Assembly (NCBI RefSeq): GCF_019693215.1
Contig: NZ_CP081183.1
Coordinates: 375,226 to 439,225 of the forward strand
Origin: Salinarchaeum sp. IM2453
Lineage (GTDB): Archaea; Halobacteriota; Halobacteria; Halobacteriales; Salinarchaeaceae
Length of the DNA stretch: 64,000 nt
Direction of reading: 5' to 3'
The notes below the pieces were generated by a model, which was not told the DNA's origin, did no database searches, and worked only from the letters and a program-made list of their open reading frames with translations. This document shows positions 45,176 to 53,927 of the stretch, in pieces (positions within the stretch are counted from its first letter, which is position 1; each line of letters begins with the position of its first letter). The position numbers were made by a program, and so were the translations under genes.

Positions 45176-47023
45176 TCAGAACAGCAATCCATCTCCTGGG
45201 CCAAACAGTACCAGCACCATGATGAGAGTGACAATCAAAACGACAATGGCAATGCTTGTTCCAATCCCCGCACGAAGCTGATGATTCTGCTCTTCGACAG
45301 GCTTGAGCATCCGTTCACCAATCTGAGTTTGCCGAAGTACCGTTTCAGGGTGGGTTCCAGCGTACATTGCCGCATTAGCACTGCGAACAGCGATCCGATC
45401 AACAGCAGCGTATAGTTCGGTGACGCCAACAACCAGACCTCGAGTGCTATAGAAGCTGACCCGGTTGAGAATCCAATCAATATCCGGTACGTGTCCAAGA
45501 TGATGTAGAGGACTTTTCAGGATAACAAATCCAATCAGACCAGCAGCAGCCAGTGCAAGGCCTTCTAAAACGTGCCCAACAGTGTAGGCTTCGTAATCGA
45601 CACCAGTTATTGACTCCTCAAGGAGAGGCACGGTGGCGATTGTTTCTGCGCCAGCAACAGGGAGAATTGTGTAGAGTGTATCTGGCCACAGGCCGTAGAT
45701 AACACAGAGTGCAGCAACACTAACCATTGCAACTGACTGGCCAATGTTTGCATCCTTGACTGTTCCAGCGTACTCGCCTTCGATGAATGCGAAGTAGCCG
45801 AGTTTGATAAAGGAAAGGAAGGTACCTACACCTCCAATCATCAGCATCCACCAGAGGGCAGGTTCCCCAAGAACGACATGATAATCAAAGTGGTAGCTAG
45901 CCCCATCGAGCACCATTCCTTTTGAGACAAACCCGTTGAATCCGGGGAAACCAGCAATAGATAGCGCTGCAATGGCAAAAGCAATCGCAGTAATTGGCAT
46001 TGCACGGGCCAGACCGCCGATCTCATCCAGCATCTCTTCGCCAGTTCGATAGATAACAACACCAACAGTCATGAACAGCAACGCCTTGTACAGGATGTGA
46101 TTGTAGATGTGGGCAAAGGATCCAGCCGTTGCAAGTCCTGCAGTGATACCCACACCAGCGACCATGTATCCAACCTGTGATTGAATGTGATACGAGAGTA
46201 GTCGTCGCATGTCGTCCTGTAATAGGGCAGTATATGCGCCGAATATGGCCATTGCACCACCCATGTATGCGATTGCGATGTGACCTTCAGGGAACGCACG
46301 GTAAAGCGCATAGACGCCGGTCTTGGTCGTATATACGCACAGGAAGACACTTGCTGCGATATGTGGTCGCGGATAGGTATCAGGAAGCCATGTATGCAGG
46401 CCAACGAATGCAACGTTGACACCAATTCCAATGGCAGCAAACAATGCTGGAAGGCCATCTGCAATGCCACCATCTGGGTCAAAGATCAACTGACCAGTAG
46501 CAACGAAATGCCAGACGACGGCAGCTAGCAGTAGGCTGCCACCGATGCCGTGTAAAATTGCATATCGATAAGCTGCTCGGATGGCGTCAGCCGTTCCAAA
46601 GTGCCAAACGATCAGCGTGCTTGTGACAGCCATTAATTCCCAGAAAATCACAAGTGTAAGCCAGTCACCGCCGAAGACAGCGCCTAGACTTGAGGCAACA
46701 TAGAACAGCGCAAAGGAAGTCTGCACCCGGGGAGCTTCACTGTACCATGAATAAAGCACGGCAGCAGCTCCAATGATCCCAAAGACGAGACCCATAATTC
46801 GGGTAAATTCATCAACAGTGTACAGTTCAGCCTCGAAAACAGCGAATAGCTCAACACTTGCATGTACGCCATCAGGTACTTGCCACGAAACAAGCGTGAC
46901 GAGTAACATTGCAACGACTCCGAGCGCGTGACCAATCGATCGTGGTAGTCGCCACATCAGAATAGCCGCAATGAGGATGATCAGTGCTGGATGAGCAACC
47001 GTCAGTAGACTTTCAGATATCAT
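45176..47023 (-). CDS. mrpD3: Mrp-type antiporter, ND5/MrpD-like subunit (third copy)
   Basis: 615 aa with about 16 hydrophobic helices. FWELMAVTSTLIVWHF contains the helix Glu, and the later helices carry buried Lys/His (SYHIQSQVGYMVAGVG, HIYNHILYKALLFMTVGVVIYRTG) of the proton-conducting antiporter family (NuoL/M/N, MrpA/D). It has an extra C-terminal region (YSTRGLVVGVTELYAAVDRIAVRSA) resembling the end of ND5-like subunits. It is the last gene of the operon; a GGAGGTG ribosome site precedes its ATG, which overlaps the previous stop by 4 bases. Confidence 0.88.
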   Translation of the reverse strand: MISESLLTVAHPALIILIAAILMWRLPRSIGHALGVVAMLLVTLVSWQVPDGVHASVELFAVFEAELYTVDEFTRIMGLVFGIIGAAAVLYSWYSEAPRVQTSFALFYVASSLGAVFGGDWLTLVIFWELMAVTSTLIVWHFGTADAIRAAYRYAILHGIGGSLLLAAVVWHFVATGQLIFDPDGGIADGLPALFAAIGIGVNVAFVGLHTWLPDTYPRPHIAASVFLCVYTTKTGVYALYRAFPEGHIAIAYMGGAMAIFGAYTALLQDDMRRLLSYHIQSQVGYMVAGVGITAGLATAGSFAHIYNHILYKALLFMTVGVVIYRTGEEMLDEIGGLARAMPITAIAFAIAALSIAGFPGFNGFVSKGMVLDGASYHFDYHVVLGEPALWWMLMIGGVGTFLSFIKLGYFAFIEGEYAGTVKDANIGQSVAMVSVAALCVIYGLWPDTLYTILPVAGAETIATVPLLEESITGVDYEAYTVGHVLEGLALAAAGLIGFVILKSPLHHLGHVPDIDWILNRVSFYSTRGLVVGVTELYAAVDRIAVRSANAAMYAGTHPETVLRQTQIGERMLKPVEEQNHQLRAGIGTSIAIVVLIVTLIMVLVLFGPGDGLLF

Positions 47024-48906
47024 GATGAAAACACCTCCATAAGATCTTGGCCAGTACGATCTTCGGCTACTTCGATGGCAAGCTCAAGGAAACCAACAGA
47101 GCCTGGGATAACACCGAGGATGACGGCCCCGATCGCAATTGCAGTGATTGGCATAAGCATCAGCCATGTCGTTTCGTTCCATGGCTGACGGCGTTCCCAG
47201 CCACCTGGCGGTGGACCGCCATGATGGGCATGTCCATCATCCGCATGTGTATCGCCAGCACCAGCGAGTGGGTCCTCTTCGACATGTTTCACCTCAGCGT
47301 CGCTTGGATGATGGTCAACCGCATATCCATGATCCTCAGAGTCCCACTCATCATCGTCCGGTTTGGGCGTTTGTTTGCCACCATCAGTATGAGCCTCCTG
47401 CTCATTGGTATGGTATGATTTGTAGAGTCCGCCGAGTTTGTTCTCAATAAGCGGCTTTGCCTCGTGATTGTCTTCTGATTCGAAGAAGGCTGTGTAGATA
47501 ATTGGCCAGAAGTACGCGATGTTCAGGACACCAGATACGATCAATGCCATGGCAAAGATGATACCAGCAAAGTGCGCCTCAACAGTCGTTGCCTGGAACA
47601 GCGTCGTCTGTCCTTCCATGCCGACAGCTCCAATAACCATGTAGAACTTGCTGACAAATCCAGCAATTAGCGGTATGCCAGCCATTCCAGCGGCAGCAAC
47701 ACCGAATGCTGAGAGGGTTAACGGCATTCGTTTTCCGATGCCGGCCATATTCGAAATATAGTCAGTATGCGTTGCAACATGGATTGCACCTGCACAGAAG
47801 AACAGTGTGAGTTTCATGAATGCGTGTGCTGGGATGTGTAATAATCCACCGACAATACCGTATGGTGTCAGGAGTGCAATACCCATGATAATATATGAGA
47901 GCTGGCTTGCAGTCGAATAAGCGAGACGACGTTTGAGGTGATCTTTTCGAAGTGCAATAAGTGATGCTGCAAGGAAGCTGAATGCTGCCAGTGCGGCCAA
48001 TGGGATATGCATTCCAAGTTCCATTGCAAGGTCCGGCTCAAATACATCAAGAACTGTGCGGGAAACACCAAATGCACCAGTTTTCACGACCGCGACCGCG
48101 TGAAGGAGACCAGAGACTGGCGTTGGTGCGACCATTGCGTCCGGAAGCCATGAGTGCAATGGCATGATAGCTGCCTTGGCTCCAAAACCAAGCGCAAGGA
48201 AGGCAAATGCCACCTGTGCATACAGGGGCTCAGCCTCAGCCAGATGCTGTGCAGTCTCACCGAAGGTGACTGTTGCCTCACTGCCGTATGCATTTGTCAG
48301 CCAGAAGACAATGGCTGTACCACCTAGGACAAGGAATCCACCACCAAGGAACGTGTACAGAAGGTATTTACGACCAGCATCCCGGGCTTCCTTGGTCTCA
48401 TCGTGTGCAACAAGCGGATAGGTTACAACAGAGAGCAACTCATAGAAGATGAATATCACAAGTAGGTTTTCAGCAAATGCGACGCCGATTGCAGTCGACA
48501 ATGAAGCTGCGAACGCAGCGAAGAACCGAGTTTGTCCGTGTTCATTCAGTCCTCGCATGTAGCCGGCTGTATAGAAGGCCGTAAAGATCCACAGGAAGCT
48601 TGAAAGCAAGGCAAATACCATTCCGAGAGTATCAACCCGGAGTGCAAATTCAATTCCAAAGACAAACTCACCGAGTGTCCAGCGGTATGTTTCACCACCA
48701 AGTACCCCGGGAAGCATGCTAAGAATCAGTCCAAACTTGGTCAACGCAGCCAAGACAGACCATGTTTCACGAACATTCGGATATCGATACGAGGCGACAA
48801 TGAGTGCAACAGCAATCGCCGAAACAAGAACAGCAGCGATTGGTCGCGGATCGCCTTCACCAATCAGTGTCCATGCAGATAAATCCAAGAATACTGGTTC
48901 AATCAT
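47020..48906 (-). CDS. mrpD2: Mrp-type antiporter, MrpD/MrpA-like subunit with His/Asp-rich loop (second copy)
   Basis: 628 aa. Antiporter landmarks are FYELLSVVTYPLVAHDETKEA, LHSWLPDAMVAPTPVSGLLHAVAVVKTGAFG and RRLAYSTASQLSYIIMG. Near residue 500 a roughly 85-residue hydrophilic loop interrupts the last helices: it is rich in His, Asp and Glu (DHGYAVDHHPSDAEVKHVEE, DTHADDGHAHHGG). One membrane segment follows. The loop is not part of the core family. A strong GGAGGTGATC ribosome site precedes the start; it overlaps the previous gene by 8 bases. Confidence 0.88.
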   Translation of the reverse strand: MIEPVFLDLSAWTLIGEGDPRPIAAVLVSAIAVALIVASYRYPNVRETWSVLAALTKFGLILSMLPGVLGGETYRWTLGEFVFGIEFALRVDTLGMVFALLSSFLWIFTAFYTAGYMRGLNEHGQTRFFAAFAASLSTAIGVAFAENLLVIFIFYELLSVVTYPLVAHDETKEARDAGRKYLLYTFLGGGFLVLGGTAIVFWLTNAYGSEATVTFGETAQHLAEAEPLYAQVAFAFLALGFGAKAAIMPLHSWLPDAMVAPTPVSGLLHAVAVVKTGAFGVSRTVLDVFEPDLAMELGMHIPLAALAAFSFLAASLIALRKDHLKRRLAYSTASQLSYIIMGIALLTPYGIVGGLLHIPAHAFMKLTLFFCAGAIHVATHTDYISNMAGIGKRMPLTLSAFGVAAAGMAGIPLIAGFVSKFYMVIGAVGMEGQTTLFQATTVEAHFAGIIFAMALIVSGVLNIAYFWPIIYTAFFESEDNHEAKPLIENKLGGLYKSYHTNEQEAHTDGGKQTPKPDDDEWDSEDHGYAVDHHPSDAEVKHVEEDPLAGAGDTHADDGHAHHGGPPPGGWERRQPWNETTWLMLMPITAIAIGAVILGVIPGSVGFLELAIEVAEDRTGQDLMEVFSS

Positions 48907-50554
48907 CGTTGATCACCTCCGAAAGATCGGCACCAATGACGGGGTCAGATTGCTCTGCTGCGGTAACAACTGGATCAAGCAGCTCAGCAAAAGTTGCACC
49001 GTAAAACCCGAGGATGAGGGTAAGGACGGCAGTGCCAACGGCCAGTAAATACATACCAGCTGAAGCACCACTGCCGTCAGTTCTTGGGCCACCATCGGTC
49101 ACCGCGTGAGCGACAGAGCTTGGCTCAGCATACGATGGAGCATCGTGTGGCAAGTAATCGAAGTATAGCTTCTCAAGCAGACGTGCGATGTAGAGCAGCG
49201 ACAGCAGTGTACTTGCGAAGACAACAAAGACAATGGTCCACAGCTGTGTTTCAGCAGCGCCAATGGCGATATACCACTTCCCAACGAAGCCAAGCGTTGG
49301 TGGAACTCCGACGATACCAAAGCCGAGAATAGCAATGCTCCCGGCGAGGAACGGCCGTCGTTTGGCCAAACCAGCATATTCACCGATTTTGCGGGCACCT
49401 TCTCCAGCAGCAAGAGCACCAGCGGTGGCAAAGAGTCCGCCCTTAATGACCGCGTGTGCAGCAAGATGGATGATTGCGCCATAGATTGCATACCGCGCTG
49501 CAGCCTGACTTGCATCGGGATGAACGGCAAGTCCAAAGGCGATGATAATCAGCCCAAACTGGGCGACTGAAGAGTAAGCGAGCAGGCGCTTAACCTTGCT
49601 CTGTGCGGCTGCCAGCGCACTCCCAACGATAACGCTAACACCAGCAACAAGAAGGACCGCTTCAATTGCCAGTGGTGTTTCCGCGAAGAACTCAGGGGTA
49701 AACACATTCAGAGAGATGCGTCCAAAGGCGTATGCGGCAGATGTCGAGACTAGTGCTGAAACATAGATTGTCACCGCATCAGGAGCACGGTCGTAAGCAT
49801 CAGGCTGCCACGTGTGCAGTGGGAATATGGCCGCCTTCACAAGCAGTCCAGCCGCGATAAAGGCAAACCCAGCAAGGACAAGGGGATCAGTATACAGAGC
49901 ACTGTCAATCCATTCTGGTTCGCCAGCCAGAGACCGGGAAACATCGACCATGTTGAGTGTCCCTGTTCGGACATAGATGTAGCCAACACCCACGAGATAC
50001 AGGGACGCACCGATTGTTCCAATAATCAGGTATTTTAGCGAAGCGACAGCGGATCCAGCTGACCTGTTACTGGCAATGAGAGCGTATGTAGCTAGTCCGG
50101 TAATCTCAAGGAAAACAAAGAGGTTGAATAGGTCACCAGTAAGAACGACACCCATCAGGCCACCGGTTAACAGCAAGTATCCAGCATAGAACACATCACT
50201 TCGGGGGCCACCCTTACGAGAGAATGCAAGAACAGCTAACGCAACAAGGGCAACAAGGAAGACGACAACAGCCGACAATTGATCGGCAATAAGCTCAATA
50301 CCGACAATGAAGCCCTCTTCAGAGACACGACCAAACGATTCCCCACCGAGGACGTGTGCAATGCGTTCTTCTTGGATATAGACGGTGTAAGCAAGCGCGA
50401 CGGCAACGATTGCTTCAACCACCAGAACGATTGCTGCTAGTGGCCAGCCGATCCGCTGTTTAAACAGTGTTGCTGCAAATGGAAGTGTCGCACCGATAAT
50501 TGGGATGATGACCAGTAGTGCGGGCAATAAGTTCCCCGGGATCAGCTCATTCAT
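48899..50554 (-). CDS. mrpD: Mrp-type antiporter subunit D (first copy)
   Basis: 551 aa. LFVFLEITGLATYALIASNRS, FPLHTWQPDAYDRAPDAVTIYVSALVSTSAAYAFG and KRLLAYSSVAQFGLIIIAFGLAVHPDASQAAARYAIYGAIIHLAAHAVIKGGLFATAGAL are the antiporter-core helices with the Glu and Lys residues used for ion coupling. It matches MrpD best of the three copies in length and gene position (next to mrpC). GGAGGTG precedes the ATG; it overlaps mrpC by 8 bases. Confidence 0.92.
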   Translation of the reverse strand: MNELIPGNLLPALLVIIPIIGATLPFAATLFKQRIGWPLAAIVLVVEAIVAVALAYTVYIQEERIAHVLGGESFGRVSEEGFIVGIELIADQLSAVVVFLVALVALAVLAFSRKGGPRSDVFYAGYLLLTGGLMGVVLTGDLFNLFVFLEITGLATYALIASNRSAGSAVASLKYLIIGTIGASLYLVGVGYIYVRTGTLNMVDVSRSLAGEPEWIDSALYTDPLVLAGFAFIAAGLLVKAAIFPLHTWQPDAYDRAPDAVTIYVSALVSTSAAYAFGRISLNVFTPEFFAETPLAIEAVLLVAGVSVIVGSALAAAQSKVKRLLAYSSVAQFGLIIIAFGLAVHPDASQAAARYAIYGAIIHLAAHAVIKGGLFATAGALAAGEGARKIGEYAGLAKRRPFLAGSIAILGFGIVGVPPTLGFVGKWYIAIGAAETQLWTIVFVVFASTLLSLLYIARLLEKLYFDYLPHDAPSYAEPSSVAHAVTDGGPRTDGSGASAGMYLLAVGTAVLTLILGFYGATFAELLDPVVTAAEQSDPVIGADLSEVINDD

Positions 50555-50927
50555 CAGAATACACCTCCATCAAGACGTCTTCTCGAAGCGTTCCGTAATC
50601 CGAGTAAATCCGGACGACGAGTGCGAGTCCAACTGCGGTAAGGGCAACACCAACAACAATTGCAGTCAGGACAATCACGTGCGGAAGCGGACTGGCGAAT
50701 GGATCGTACGCCTGTGCAGATTCTGGAATGACTGGCACAGATCCATCAGCAACGTACGCTGTGGTAACAAAGAAAAGAAACACACCGGTCTGGAAGATGT
50801 TCAGGCCGATAATCTTTTTTACCAGATTTTCACTGGCAATTGCCATGTACAATCCAAGCGTTAGGATAATTGCAAAGAGTAAATACGTGTATTGGCTTGT
50901 AATAAGTGTTTCAACAGTTTCAATCAT
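50547..50927 (-). CDS. mrpC: Mrp antiporter subunit C (NuoK-like)
   Basis: 126 aa, three helices: YTYLLFAIILTLGLYMAIASENLVKKIIGLNIFQTGVFLFFVTTAYV, then DPFASPLPHVIVLTAIVVGVALTAVGLALVVRIY. The glutamate in the first helix pair and the PLPHVIVLTAIVVG motif are typical of MrpC/NuoK. It has an 8-base overlap with mrpB and a GGAGGTG ribosome site. Confidence 0.95.
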   Translation of the reverse strand: MIETVETLITSQYTYLLFAIILTLGLYMAIASENLVKKIIGLNIFQTGVFLFFVTTAYVADGSVPVIPESAQAYDPFASPLPHVIVLTAIVVGVALTAVGLALVVRIYSDYGTLREDVLMEVYSDE

Positions 50928-51459
50928 CGTCGTTCACCTCCTCTTCTGGGGATTCAAATGCGACCCATGAGTCGTCATGGGACCATCGATCCTCGCTTGC
51001 ACGCGATCCAGCGGCGATAGCGAAGAATAAGCCGATAACAACACCAGCAACAATTGGGGCAACCCCGCCGATTTCAATCGCTTCAAGACCCCATTTTGTG
51101 TTGATGCCGAATTCAGCCTCGAAGAACGGATGCTCAAGGAAGCTTCCGCCATACAGCATCGGGATGAGTCCGATAAGTGCAAAGACTGCCGTTCCACCGC
51201 CAGCGAGAACAACAATCGTACGGTTGTGCAGCCAGTCACGAGTGGGTTCAATCCCGAATGCAAATGCAATCATTAGGATTGAAGCACCGATAATGGCACC
51301 ACCTTGGAAGCTACCCCCTGGCGTATCAGCTCCATGGAACATGAGGAACAATCCATAGGTTAGCGAGAATACAGCGATGATCCGAACAGTCGACATAATG
51401 ACGGGACTCTCAACATAGGCGTGTTCCTCACGGATTGGATCACGGTCGTCGCTACTCAC
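50920..51459 (-). CDS. mrpB: Mrp antiporter subunit B
   Basis: 179 aa from a GTG start at 51459, chosen because GGAGGTG lies 7 bases upstream and this gives the 8-base overlap used throughout the operon; the longer frame would overlap by 35. VRIIAVFSLTYGLFLMFHGADTPGGSFQGGAIIGASILMIAFAFG is the MrpB signature (GADTPGGGFQGG). There are about four helices and an acidic cytoplasmic tail. Confidence 0.93.
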   Translation of the reverse strand: MSSDDRDPIREEHAYVESPVIMSTVRIIAVFSLTYGLFLMFHGADTPGGSFQGGAIIGASILMIAFAFGIEPTRDWLHNRTIVVLAGGGTAVFALIGLIPMLYGGSFLEHPFFEAEFGINTKWGLEAIEIGGVAPIVAGVVIGLFFAIAAGSRASEDRWSHDDSWVAFESPEEEVNDDD

Positions 51460-52030
51460 GGGTAAACACCTCCGAGCGGAGGACAATAAGTGCGGCTACA
51501 CCAGCGGCAAAGACAACGACGGCTTCACCAAACGTATCGAATCCTCGATACCCAGCTAAAACGGCAGTTACTGCATTTTCAACGCCAGTATCACTGTATG
51601 CGTTCTCAATGTAGTACTGAGTCACTGCCGGATTACCCCAAGCAGATTGTACTTGGTCAGTACCAACAGACGGGAACTCGACGATTGTAACGAGCATCAC
51701 AATCAAGAATGCGCCCATTACAATCGCTGCCGGGATGTTCACCGACTCAAACAGAGACTTGGATACCGGCCGCGATGTCTTAGCAATGGTCAACAAGAGA
51801 AGAATCGATGTCACTCCAGCGCCAATTGCTGCTTCTGTCATCGCAACATCCGGAGCAAGTAACAGTGCATAGAACACTGCCATGCCGAGGCTATACGCCG
51901 CAAAGACGATGATGACAGATAGGACATCGCGCAGAAAAACAGTCACAACTGCGGTGATTAGGACAAACAAGGCAAGTGTAATCTCGATGGCGGGAGCTGA
52001 CTGTAATGCATCCATGAGTGCATCAATCAT
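51452..52030 (-). CDS. MrpA C-terminal/MbhD-like subunit (DUF4040)
   Basis: 192 aa, about five helices. LRDVLSVIIVFAAYSLGMAVFYALLLAPDVAMTEAAIGAGVTSILLLLTIAKTSR is the DUF4040 pattern, the part of MrpA split off in archaea (MbhD). The C-terminal GYRGFDTFGEAVVVFAAGVAALIVLR resembles the adjoining MbhE-type helices. GGAGGTGATC precedes the ATG. Having this as a separate gene means the ND5-like part of MrpA must come from one of the three D-like genes. Confidence 0.9.
   Translation of the reverse strand: MIDALMDALQSAPAIEITLALFVLITAVVTVFLRDVLSVIIVFAAYSLGMAVFYALLLAPDVAMTEAAIGAGVTSILLLLTIAKTSRPVSKSLFESVNIPAAIVMGAFLIVMLVTIVEFPSVGTDQVQSAWGNPAVTQYYIENAYSDTGVENAVTAVLAGYRGFDTFGEAVVVFAAGVAALIVLRSEVFTRE
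51466..51472 (-). promoter_or_regulatory. Ribosome-binding site that sets the mrpB start
   Basis: GGAGGTG on the minus strand lies 7 bases before the GTG at 51459, inside the end of the preceding gene. Confidence 0.7.
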
Positions 52031-52437
52031 TTGTGATCACCTCCAGCGTTAGACTGGGACGATTCGACGTACCCGCCATCAGGCTCGACTGCTTGGACCA
52101 GCTCAGTGTCGTCCTTCGTATCGTCCTCTCGCCATGGGACGATCCCTTTTTCATTTGCGGCACGAGCAATGGCATGCGCTGCCGTTGGATTGGTAATGAA
52201 AATGAAGAACAACAGCAGAACGGTTTTTACAGTAGGAGACCCCCAGCCTAATTCAATCGCTGCGAGCGTAACTCCGGCAAGTGCAAATCCCGCACCGAGT
52301 GTATCAGCCTGTGAAGCAGTGTGAGCACGAGAATATATATCTGGAAGACGTATTACACCAGTCGCTGAAACCAGTGTGAACAGAACACCAAGGATAACAC
52401 AGGCGATAATCAGCGTAAGATATGCCAGATCGATCAT
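52027..52437 (-). CDS. mrpG: Mrp antiporter subunit G
   Basis: 136 aa, three helices. GVLFTLVSATGVIRLPDIYSRAHTASQADTLGAG is the MrpG signature (RxPDxYxRxHAxxxxxTLG). NPTAAHAIARAA matches the end of the family, and a hydrophilic 40-residue tail follows. It overlaps mrpF by 4 bases. Confidence 0.95.
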   Translation of the reverse strand: MIDLAYLTLIIACVILGVLFTLVSATGVIRLPDIYSRAHTASQADTLGAGFALAGVTLAAIELGWGSPTVKTVLLLFFIFITNPTAAHAIARAANEKGIVPWREDDTKDDTELVQAVEPDGGYVESSQSNAGGDHK

Positions 52438-52724
52438 AGCACACCACCTCGCTCGACGGAGAACTTCGAGAAGGCAATGGCCATCAGGAAATTAAGGAGT
52501 GCGTAGATCAGCGCGATATCAAGTAGTGATGGCTCGCCAAGACCAACAGACAACAGAGCAAGCACAACGACAGTGTTCGTGCCGAGGACATTAACCGCAA
52601 GTACACGATCAGGCACTGTCGGACCCTTGATTGCTCGATAGAACATTGCAATGGCAAGAATAATAAAAATCGCTGCTGCTGCAAGGAACAGCGTTTGGAT
52701 GATTTCATTACTTACATCAATCAT
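52434..52724 (-). CDS. mrpF: Mrp antiporter subunit F
   Basis: 96 aa, three helices with the MrpF pattern YRAIKGPTVPDRVLAVNVLGTN and IALIYALLNFLMAIAFSKF. It is 4 bases into the end of mrpE, with an AAGGTGATC ribosome site. Confidence 0.95.
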   Translation of the reverse strand: MIDVSNEIIQTLFLAAAAIFIILAIAMFYRAIKGPTVPDRVLAVNVLGTNTVVVLALLSVGLGEPSLLDIALIYALLNFLMAIAFSKFSVERGGVL

Positions 52725-53782
52725 GACTGATCACCTTCTGACTTCGATTCTGATCCATCGCGTTCAACCATGGAAACATCATTACGCTCTTCTGGTGTCC
52801 CAATATCCGCCGATTTGCGTCCATAAAACACAAAACGGACAGCACGCTCAAGGCCTCCATCACGGATGCCGTCGCGGGCCCACGGAACGAGGGTATGAAT
52901 TACCAGTTTACGACCGGTAACTCGCACAGTCAAAGTTCCGGGGGTAAGGGTGATACTATTTGCAAGCGTTGTCGTTGGCAGTGCTCCACGAACGGCTGGA
53001 CGGTATTCGAGCACTCTGGGTTCAATTGGGAGTCGTGGATCCAAGATAACCGCAGCAACGCGGATATTTGATTTGAAGATTTCCCAGAGAAGATAGATTC
53101 CGTATGGGATCGCACGGAGAAGTCGGATTGGGCTCTGCAACGATGGATCTCGGCCAAGAGACACACGAGAGAGTCCAACTGCGACAATAATCCCACTAAT
53201 GGCACCGGTAACGATATCAAACCAGTAGAACGACCCGCCAAGAACCTGATAAAAGACGAATGACACAGCAAACAGCACGCCGATACGTGCTGGTGTCGTG
53301 CCACCGACGAATGGAACTCGCCGCGTTTCCTTCGGCGATGGCGCTTCTCGGACAGTTACGCCTTTGGCTTGTAGCTCCTCCTTAAGCGGACGCAACATTG
53401 GAACGCCAATTGCCGGATCGTATTCTGGATCGAGAACAACACGATCAATATTATTATCACGCGTTGTCCGACGGATTGCTTCCGCGACATCGGCCGGATC
53501 AAAGAGATATTCTTCAGTCCCGATATGAGCCGTTTCAATTGTGACGCGATCACGAATGTCTTCAGTGTCTTCGCGAGCCCACGCCTTGGCTTTCGACAAC
53601 ACTTCATCTGCATATTCAAACCGTTCAGATCGCATCTCCTCAACGCTATCAGTCGGCGGATGAACAAACACAAACTGAATGTAGCCGGAATCAGCATCCG
53701 CGACTGTTGCTGCGACATGCTGTACTGTATCACGCAGCGTGGATGACTCGGATACCGGGACGAGCAGTCGTTCTTGAACCAT
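52721..53782 (-). CDS. mrpE: Mrp antiporter subunit E fused to a universal-stress-like domain
   Basis: 353 aa from the ATG at 53782; a TTG two codons earlier is unlikely. MrpE is normally about 160 aa. Residues 1-150 (LLVPVSESSTLRDTVQHVAATVADADSGYIQFVFVHPP, then IDRVVLDPEYDPAI) resemble a universal-stress-protein alpha/beta domain. The MrpE part follows: two helices, then LRAIPYGIYLLWEIFKSNIRVAAVILDPRLPIEP and LANSITLTPGTLTVRVTGRKLVIHTL. It is the first gene of the operon, with a GAAGGTGATT ribosome site. Confidence 0.92.
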   Translation of the reverse strand: MVQERLLVPVSESSTLRDTVQHVAATVADADSGYIQFVFVHPPTDSVEEMRSERFEYADEVLSKAKAWAREDTEDIRDRVTIETAHIGTEEYLFDPADVAEAIRRTTRDNNIDRVVLDPEYDPAIGVPMLRPLKEELQAKGVTVREAPSPKETRRVPFVGGTTPARIGVLFAVSFVFYQVLGGSFYWFDIVTGAISGIIVAVGLSRVSLGRDPSLQSPIRLLRAIPYGIYLLWEIFKSNIRVAAVILDPRLPIEPRVLEYRPAVRGALPTTTLANSITLTPGTLTVRVTGRKLVIHTLVPWARDGIRDGGLERAVRFVFYGRKSADIGTPEERNDVSMVERDGSESKSEGDQS

Positions 53783-53927
53783 CGTCAATCACCTTCGATC
53801 ATAACGTGCAAACCAAACATCGGGATAAATAACCCCTGTTGGAAGAACCATGGTGGACACTTGCGAAAACTATTTCGTTCTAACATCGAGACTCTTCCGG
53901 TTCAACAATTATAATACATCAATTTAA

